From contig JAWDGP010000252.1 in assembly GCA_033675545.1 (NCBI GenBank), positions 1-64,000 on the forward strand: DNA of 64,000 nucleotides. The letters are read 5' to 3'. How positions within the stretch are numbered: position 1 is the stretch's first letter; each line of letters starts with the position of its first letter. This stretch comes from Elysia crispata. Lineage: Eukaryota > Mollusca > Gastropoda > Plakobranchidae. A program made the translations under genes and the position numbers. This document shows positions 57,901 through 64,000 of the stretch, piece by piece. The notes below the pieces were generated by a model that did not search any database, was not told where the DNA came from, and was given only the letters and a program-made list of their open reading frames with translations.

Positions 57901-60900
57901 CCCTCCAGCCAAACAGAGTCATCCCTCACACAGTCATCCATCAGACTCAAGCACCGCCTCTAAGCATCAGCAAGCTATGTCGCGCCCTGCTGTTCAGACG
58001 TCTTCGCGTACAGGTCGCACTATTCGACCACCTATGCGATACCAGTGACTCTTACAGTGTCAGTCTTTGGGGGGCCTGTGTGGCGTTTGGACAATGATAA
58101 AGACTAACCCGTGACAAATGTATACATCCGAGGTTGTAAAGAGAGCTCACCAAAGATACGTTGAGGAGACCAAGAGCTTACTTTCTCAGTTCAGACTCAT
58201 ATCTCGACACAGTCGGATGATACTTTAATAATTCAATAAAACCAGAAAACCCAAAGGTTCAAACTGTGTTTCTTATTAATTGGATAAGTGCTACACTACT
58301 ATATTTAAAGACAAGAAAAAAAAAATTTGACTTGTAGAGTCAAGTAAGATCCCATGCTTGAGAAAAATTTGAGTCTTTTGTTAAAAATTTCAGGGATGTC
58401 TTAATGTGAATACCTACAGAAAGATATGATTCGGATGATTGAAGGAAAAAAGTAAATAACTCATAGGAATCAACGTCTTGAAAGCTTTCAACAGCCTTGT
58501 CAATCTCATTATTGAAATATGTTGAAATAAAATAATCCACCAAACAGCATATCCATATACTATATTGCCTGATTAATCCTTTAACACTGGAGCTGGGTCA
58601 ACGTAACTGTTTAAGCAAACTTATTCAGAAAAATCATGGCCTGCCCACTATAAGTACAGAAAAATCAGTCATCTATGGCAATAAACACCCGGAAAATTAC
58701 TTTTTTTAAGGACAATTATATAGGAATTCTTAAATGAAAATATGCTTAAGTTTAAGGTTGTCAACTTTGCATTTATCAATCATCTTATCAACAAACCTGC
58801 TCTACTCAAGGTGAGAAATTTCAAGTAACAATAATTTTAACTTCTTATTACCTAGAAGCTTAGAAGCTGAAAACCTTTGAGCAGAATTGATAAAGTTATG
58901 AATAAAGCTTTGAGAAAAATATGTTTTTATATAAATGAGATTATATATATATATTTTAAGGAATGAAAAAAAAAACCCAAATCCAACATTGCGTCGATTA
59001 AATGAATACTAAAACACAGAGTTCTTTTGTCTTCACCATTTGTAGTCATTTATGCTACCCAATAGTAGGAAAAGTGAATCATATATATGTCTTTATGTGA
59101 CCTGTCTGACAAGTCAAGATGAAAATATAGGGTTTAGGAGCCATGCCGTGCAAACATTGATCACTGTCAATCTACTACAATAAAGAATTTAACAAAAAAT
59201 TTTTTCAAATCTTTTTGGACCACACTGTAGTGATATCTCAGTAGGAAATTCTCTTTTCTCGTTAAGAACCTCCTCAAAAACATGACTTACTTCCGCCACC
59301 ACCTGTGACTTTTTTTGTCTTGCTGTTGACTGGTGCACTTGTTGTTGAAGTTGTGGGAGGATCTGTGGGTGGTGGAGGTGTTGAAGCTGTAGGAGAAAAA
59401 TATCTAATAGTTGTGAATTAACACCATCTCTGAAAAATACACAACTTACAGTGTGATACAATAGTGATATGAGGGGTGGAGGGTAGCAGTTTAATATAAA
59501 AGTGAGAATGAAATTTTCACACACACAAAATAAACATTGAACATTCTACACTCCATTTCATTGTAAAATTCAAATACACATATTCTGTTGCCTTTGGCTA
59601 CTTAACATTAAAAAATTTCACACCTACATGAAACAATAACCATACGAATTTTATTTTTTTGGTATCATATCATCATACTGAAGACATCACAATTTCTATG
59701 CATAAGGTTTAATTTAGTCTCAATTGAAAAACAAAACAAAACAAAAAGCAATAATTTCCTCTGCCACTGTTCAATATAATACTTTATTTACATGTTTTTC
59801 TTTAAAAAAAAAAAAAAGACCGTCCTGGGAATTACTAAAACCTTTTAATAAACTTCATTCCTTTTTAACTTTTAAAATCTTTGCTCATAAAAAGTCAAAA
59901 AAAAAAAAAAAAAAATTAAGTAAGAATATAGCAAAAAGCTGAGTACTTACACACAGATATGTTAATAGTCTTGTTGACTGAAGCTATTGCCCCTTGAGGA
60001 TCATTGGTTGCCACGCAGCTGGTGGGATGAAGGCAAAATAAAAAAAACCAATCCAGCAGTGTGTTCAGCTCATCAAAATTAATTGATCAAAGACCGTTTG
60101 CAATTATTGAAATCTTATGAAAGAATAAGAGCATCAAGTTTGTGTGCAGGGGAGTCTACTTGAACTAAACCAGATGATCTTATCTTTATTTTTCTTGTAG
60201 ATCCTGACCTCAAAATCTCTTCTATGGGTTCACGCTAAGTTTGAACTGACCAACTGAAATTTTTGCAACTTTTATAACCATTAGATAATCTTTCTCAAAC
60301 ATGCTGTTTCCGTAACAAGAAGAATTGAAAACATTTAAAGTCACTTTTCACAAGGGAAAATCTTGGTAGATATCAACCCCATATGAAGTGATTGTGTGAT
60401 AGTTTAGGTCAAATTATTTTTATTCTGATGTGTTGACTTTAACCACACTCCATTGTACTTGCCAATTGAAAGTTTGACCCTATACCTCTATAACTACATC
60501 TTTTGTAAGTCTGTTAAGAGTTGAGCAACAAATAATTAATTTTGTACTCTGCTTGCAATGCAAAACAATGCGAATAACTTTCCCAAATAGTATATGACAA
60601 AAATCATGGTGTAGTAAAAAGGCAATGAGGAAAAGAGAGTTTTTAAAATGATTTACGGTATCAACATTATTGTTATCATTCTGCTCAATCCCAGATATGA
60701 ACTTCTATTCTTTAACACAAAGTTCATGAGCAACACACAAAAGATAATAAGAGACAGAAAAAAAAAGATTCTTACACGTATTCGCCTGAGTCACCATCCA
60801 CAGTAAGATTTGTGAGGACTAGCTTGCTACTCTTAACACTTTTCTCTTCATGCAATGTTTCGTTTCCCTTCATCCACACTATCGATGGTTCTGGGTAACC

Positions 60901-62885
60901 CTCCGCCCTGCAAGTCAGCGTGACTGATCCTCCGTGATAAATGTCCTGTGGGTCATGAGTCACTGTCAGAGTGCTTTCACTGACTGGATCTGGCATATTG
61001 ACGAAACAATAATTTGGAAAATTAACAAATGATAGTCAAGTCCCTTAGAGATTGTGTTGTTCAGGCTGCAGAACTCTTCAAACTTGGAGTTTTTGGGACC
61101 CAGTCAAACTTCTGGATGTTGATCCCAGAATATTACCGCCCATTATCAAGTAAAGAGAAAGGAAAACAAGTAAAGAACTCACTGCAATATATGAAACACC
61201 CTTTTTCAAAAGTTGAATATCGAATATAATTTATTAATATTCTCTATCATTGAAATTTATGCTTTTACTTTTTCCCATTCAACCCACTTTTCAATACATA
61301 ACTTCGTGATAATCTCTTCCTTATTTAAGGCGTTCCATGCTGCCGCATTTTTTTTAAAGACGTTAATCTATTAAAAATAATGAAATTTTATTGCGCTAAA
61401 AAAATTGGTAAGCTAATCAGAAGTGCGAACCCTGAAAATTTATGTTTTTCCTGAAATTCAGACCTGTGTATAAAATGATGCATTGCTAAAATCTTAATTT
61501 AATGCTGACAACATTTAATTTACAAGGTTGATTCTTTACCACATCTTTGTAAAATTCTCTTTGGTTGTGCAAAGAACTGCAAAGGGCAATGGAATTTCAC
61601 TTGTTATTGCATTTGAGAGTGAGATGACAATTCTCAAATGTTGCAGTTCAACTTGAAGTTAACTCAAACTGCTGCTGAGTTTCAGCCCCCCCCAAAAAAA
61701 CACACATAAAATTTGCAAGATATTTGTAATTGAATTTTATCCTATTTTGATGCAAAATAATTTTTTAATGAAACAGATGTCTTGATTTTCTAAGCAGATT
61801 GTAACATACATTTCAACATTCACTATATGCAATATTGGTGACTTGATAGTCATTTCAATAACATTGGAAACACTTAACACAGACCTGTAAGTGAGGCCTA
61901 AAAATTTGGGGGAGCATGGGTAAAGTTGACTAGCGCAAGAAGAAGTCTATGCTAGCAGGATCCAGGGACATACCCATACCCCTTGGAAAATTTGTGAGAT
62001 TCATTAAACTTTAATTCCTGCAAATTGGGCCTACTGATAAGTGTTTATGACAGGTTAACAGAGAACACTCTTAGGTCACCTTCAACTCAGTTTAACAAAG
62101 TTCAAGGGACCGAAAAATTCATTAATACACCCGTTTTGTATAAGCAAACTATTTTTAGATTTGGAATGACCTGCCTGCCTGCCCAATCCTCATGACGCCA
62201 CTGTCACCAAAGGAAACCACCCTGAATGCAAAAGAAACCCTCCTTACACACAGCAATGAAGAAAAAAAAAAGAAAGTTCTTCATATCTACACAGCAGTCA
62301 GCTGTTGAATGTTTTACCTTCACAACCAGCCAGTTAGTCTCTGTCTTTCCGAACTTCTATAGATCTTCAAACAAACCGTCTGGATCTAAGTCAATATTTA
62401 GCTGATCAGCCTATGTACATTAATTTTTAAGATAATCTTTTTTAACAACCGTTAAAAACATCTATACTTTTCAAGATTTTTGCAAATAAAAAACCTTCTT
62501 CTGAGCAAAATTCATGCTTGTTGTGAACGAAAACAACAAACAGCGTCCCCCTCTCTATAAATAGTATTATAGTCAGTAATCCATAAACAAAACATGCCTA
62601 TTATCTGAGGCCCCCCAAAATTGCCTGAAAACTGGCAACTGCCAGTGTTCTTTCAGATATGCAAACATGTATACTTCAGAAGACTAGTCAACTCACAGTA
62701 AACGTAAACTGTTTGTGTCTGATCACACAGGATTGTGTCTTCACAGGCTTGGGGCAGGCTGGATGCTGGAGCAAAGTCATCATTGCTGACAAAACATGCT
62801 GCAACTAGATTTTGGTCATTGCGTGTCATTTTCAGTGTCAGGTTGGACGTAATCAAATCAGTGCATGGCTGCTGGGCCGGTTGAT
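48864..62885 (-). CDS. Immunoglobulin-superfamily type I membrane protein with ITIM-like tail (3' part)
   Basis: Minus-strand gene; eight exons seen: 62697-62885, 60776-60989, 59951-60018, 59291-59386, 53608-53721, 52734-52758, 52211-52295, 48864-48998. Every junction is AG/GT and phases agree, giving about 308 residues to the TAG stop at 48864-48866. Order: C-terminal part of an Ig-like module ending TQTVYVYYPVSES, one full Ig domain ([30 protein letters not shown]), a Pro/Thr stalk ([14 protein letters not shown]), a hydrophobic helix of Val/Ile with basic stop (YRQRNAKK), and a tail of about 85 residues. Likely a surface adhesion or recognition receptor. The 5' exons (signal peptide, further Ig domains) lie beyond the window edge. 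No orthologue can be named; the tail suggests an inhibitory-type receptor. Confidence 0.88.
49741..51292. mobile_element. Non-autonomous piggyBac-type element
   Basis: Bounded by TTAA at 49741-49744 and 51289-51292. Ends read TTAACCCTTTGCAGTGTAAA on the left and TTAACCCTTTGCTGTTTACA on the right (reverse complement), with CCCTTTGC as in piggyBac ends. 1,552 bp, no transposase seen. The first 120 bp are GC-rich and hold repeated AAACCCGGCC/GGGTTAAGCC motifs able to fold. It lies in the last intron of the Ig gene. The end sequence differs from the element at 14962, so it was mobilised by a different piggyBac lineage. Confidence 0.85.
51293..52210. other. Remainder of the Ig gene last intron
   Basis: AT-rich, with a G-rich run at about 51572-51596 and a C run at 52169-52182. 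No gene or element end recognised. Confidence 0.5.
53608..53721 (-). CDS. Transmembrane exon of the Ig receptor
   Basis: Encodes [20 protein letters not shown] followed by [18 protein letters not shown], about 24 hydrophobic residues between an Asp/Lys-flanked start and a basic cytoplasmic anchor. It is followed by a tiny 25-nt exon (52734-52758, EQPRKPVN) and an 85-nt exon (52211-52295). The intron on its 5' side contains the LTR fossil. Confidence 0.85.
54035..54245 (+). repeat. 5' LTR of the CsRn1-like fossil
   Basis: 211 bp, TG...CA ends, with an AATAAA at 54191-54196. Matches the right LTR over its whole length apart from about nine substitutions and a small length difference near the 3' end. 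Confidence 0.92.
58079..58295 (+). repeat. 3' LTR of the CsRn1-like fossil
   Basis: 217 bp, preceded by the purine-rich tract TTGGGGGGCCTG and followed by the target duplication CTAC. Confidence 0.92.
58300..59290. other. Ig-gene intron, nothing recognised
   Basis: Intron sequence between the LTR fossil and the stalk exon. AT-rich, no repeat family or RNA recognised. Confidence 0.5.
59951..60989 (-). CDS. Ig domain, split over two exons
   Basis: The exon 60776-60989 carries strands A to F up to DGDSGEYV. The 68-nt exon 59951-60018 adds [20 protein letters not shown], giving the second conserved Cys and the G strand. The first Cys is in VTLTCRAEG and the core Trp in IVWMKG. The intron (phase 2) falls exactly before the second Cys. 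Asn sites NETL, NLTV and NKTI are possible N-glycosylation sites. Confidence 0.88.
60990..62696. other. Ig-gene intron, nothing recognised
   Basis: 1.7 kb intron between the two most 5' exons in the window. A slightly GC-richer stretch near 62170-62240 shows no open exon or element ends. Confidence 0.5.
62697..62885 (-). CDS. Extracellular exon upstream of the Ig domain
   Basis: Phase 1-1 exon encoding [20 protein letters not shown], a core with [11 protein letters not shown], then [19 protein letters not shown]. The pattern S-L-L-R-D-V-C followed by V-Y-Y is like the second half of an Ig-like domain, and its first half would be upstream, outside the window. It has four cysteines, more than a simple half domain needs. 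Confidence 0.75.
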
Positions 62886-64000
62886 CTGGTAATCATAGGG
62901 TGGAATGAGTGAAACATGGATTATCCGAGAGAAATGTAGAATTCAAATGAAATTGTCATGTTCAGAAGTATGCTCAATGTGAGACTGGCAGAAAAACTAT
63001 TGTAAGTGGGATTCCAAGTTGATACTCATATTTTAGCTTCTGGATTCTTGCTGCTTTACATTTTGGCACCTCATCCTTTGAACAAACTCCAATGTATTCA
63101 CAATAAATATCTGATTAATTAAGAATAAAAAAATTCATGAAAATGATCAGACAAAAAAACTTGCAGAGAATGCAAGACCAGACAGGACTCTTAACATGTA
63201 CTTACTTTGAATAAACTGAGAAATACAGATCAATAGAGTGTAAGAGTTCTTAAATTAAAAGTCAGCTTGGGAATCAAATCCATTTGATTACAGCTGCTTC
63301 ATTAATTGTCACCTCGCAACTTTGAGAGCATATTTATATCATTTAACCAAACCACAAAGCTTATTAGACACTTTCACATGAGTGTTATTTCACGAGCTGA
63401 TATAACAGACTTGGTCTAAGCCATGAACTCTATACCTCCAAAGTTATAATAAAAGGTGAATGACCCAGTCAGCTGAATGTTTTGTTGCTGAGATATAGAT
63501 ATATATCTTGTTTTTTACAATATTACATTGCTTTTTAATGTTTTGCCTGAGCATGTCAGAGCCTGTCCTTATCTTGATTTTATCAGAATGCCAAAAGGTT
63601 AAAAAATTTTTTAAAAAATTCTAAAAATTTTTCTGCCACACTTAGCTTAGTGCAGCACCAAACTTCAGTAAAAAATAATAAAAAAATATTTATACTCAAA
63701 TATCCAGTGATCACAAAGGATCTGGTACATGTCACACATGGAACCCAAAGTTTGTCCTTTATCTTTTACCTTCACCGATGCTATTTGTCTTGCCTTTAAT
63801 GTGCCTATAAACTGAATTTTCATCACTAAATTAGTTCAATATGCATTTGATTTAAGTCACATAAAATATGAACCAATCCAAAACTTTCAAAGAAAGCCAA
63901 GGACTAACTCTTGACAATGTTGCCGAAAATAATTATGACATCTTGATCCTTATACCATCCTATTTTTAAAAATATAATTAGCCTTAAAAACCAGATTTGA
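62886..64000. other. Ig-gene intron running off the window
   Basis: No further exon of the Ig gene was recognised to the right edge. The upstream exon that this acceptor (CAG complement at 62886-62888) joins should carry the first half of the Ig-like module and end in phase 1. Confidence 0.5.

Larger units (their letters stand above)
54035..58295 (+). mobile_element. Fossil Ty3/Gypsy LTR retrotransposon, CsRn1-like
   Basis: A 4.26-kb element in a Ig-gene intron, antisense to the host gene. LTRs 54035-54245 and 58079-58295 start TGTGGCG and end GCTACA, flanked by the 4-bp duplication CTAC (54031-54034 and 58296-58299). The primer site after the left LTR, TGGTGACCACGACGTGAT, matches tRNA-Trp apart from one base, as known for the CsRn1 clade. 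Parts in order: gag with the CsRn1-type Cys/His motif and aspartic protease (about 54316-55400), reverse transcriptase and RNase H (about 55330-56700), integrase with its HHCC finger (about 56850-57950), purine tract before the right LTR. No envelope seen. It is broken, with several breaks (of the order of half a dozen). The LTRs differ at roughly one site in twenty, so it is a moderately old copy. Confidence 0.92.

Noticed and set aside
1-64000. CRISPR array, bacterial operon or rRNA genes
   Set aside because: Spliceosomal genes, large introns and animal transposons throughout; the spaced repeats present are mini- or microsatellites, and no rRNA sequence was seen.

Overview
The window is AT-rich, intron-rich animal DNA. 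It looks lophotrochozoan, probably mollusc: large introns, a protein of the HYOU1/GRP170 family, a CsRn1-type LTR element, piggyBac and hAT transposons, and many scattered TCTAGATC-type palindromic motifs. The species is inferred, not read from a marker gene.

The left two thirds (1959-39477, + strand) is one host gene, the ER chaperone HYOU1. Twenty-six exons could be placed, and their phases close exactly into a 1,096-residue protein running from a signal peptide to a C-terminal HTEL ER-retention motif. Introns 5 and 7 carry four related box C/D snoRNA candidates that share one antisense element matching 18S rRNA. I regard these as the most interesting feature of the window. The introns have also collected a hAT element (7978-9428), a piggyBac element with a decayed transposase (14962-19116), a LINE 3' fragment interrupted by a second, non-autonomous hAT-like element (about 31500-34060), long CT tracts and several local duplications.

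The right part (62885 down to 48864, - strand) is the 3' portion of a second gene, arranged tail-to-tail with HYOU1. It encodes a single-pass immunoglobulin-superfamily membrane protein: the end of one extracellular module, one complete Ig domain, a Pro/Thr-rich stalk, a transmembrane helix and a tail with two ITIM-like tyrosine motifs and a YDN motif. Its 5' exons lie beyond the window. Its introns hold a fossil Ty3/Gypsy element of CsRn1 type (54035-58295, antisense to the host gene) and a non-autonomous piggyBac-type element (49741-51292).

Between the two stop codons (39478-48863) I see no other coding gene. This stretch should contain both 3' UTRs and one repeat that also occurs, inverted, in HYOU1 intron 23.
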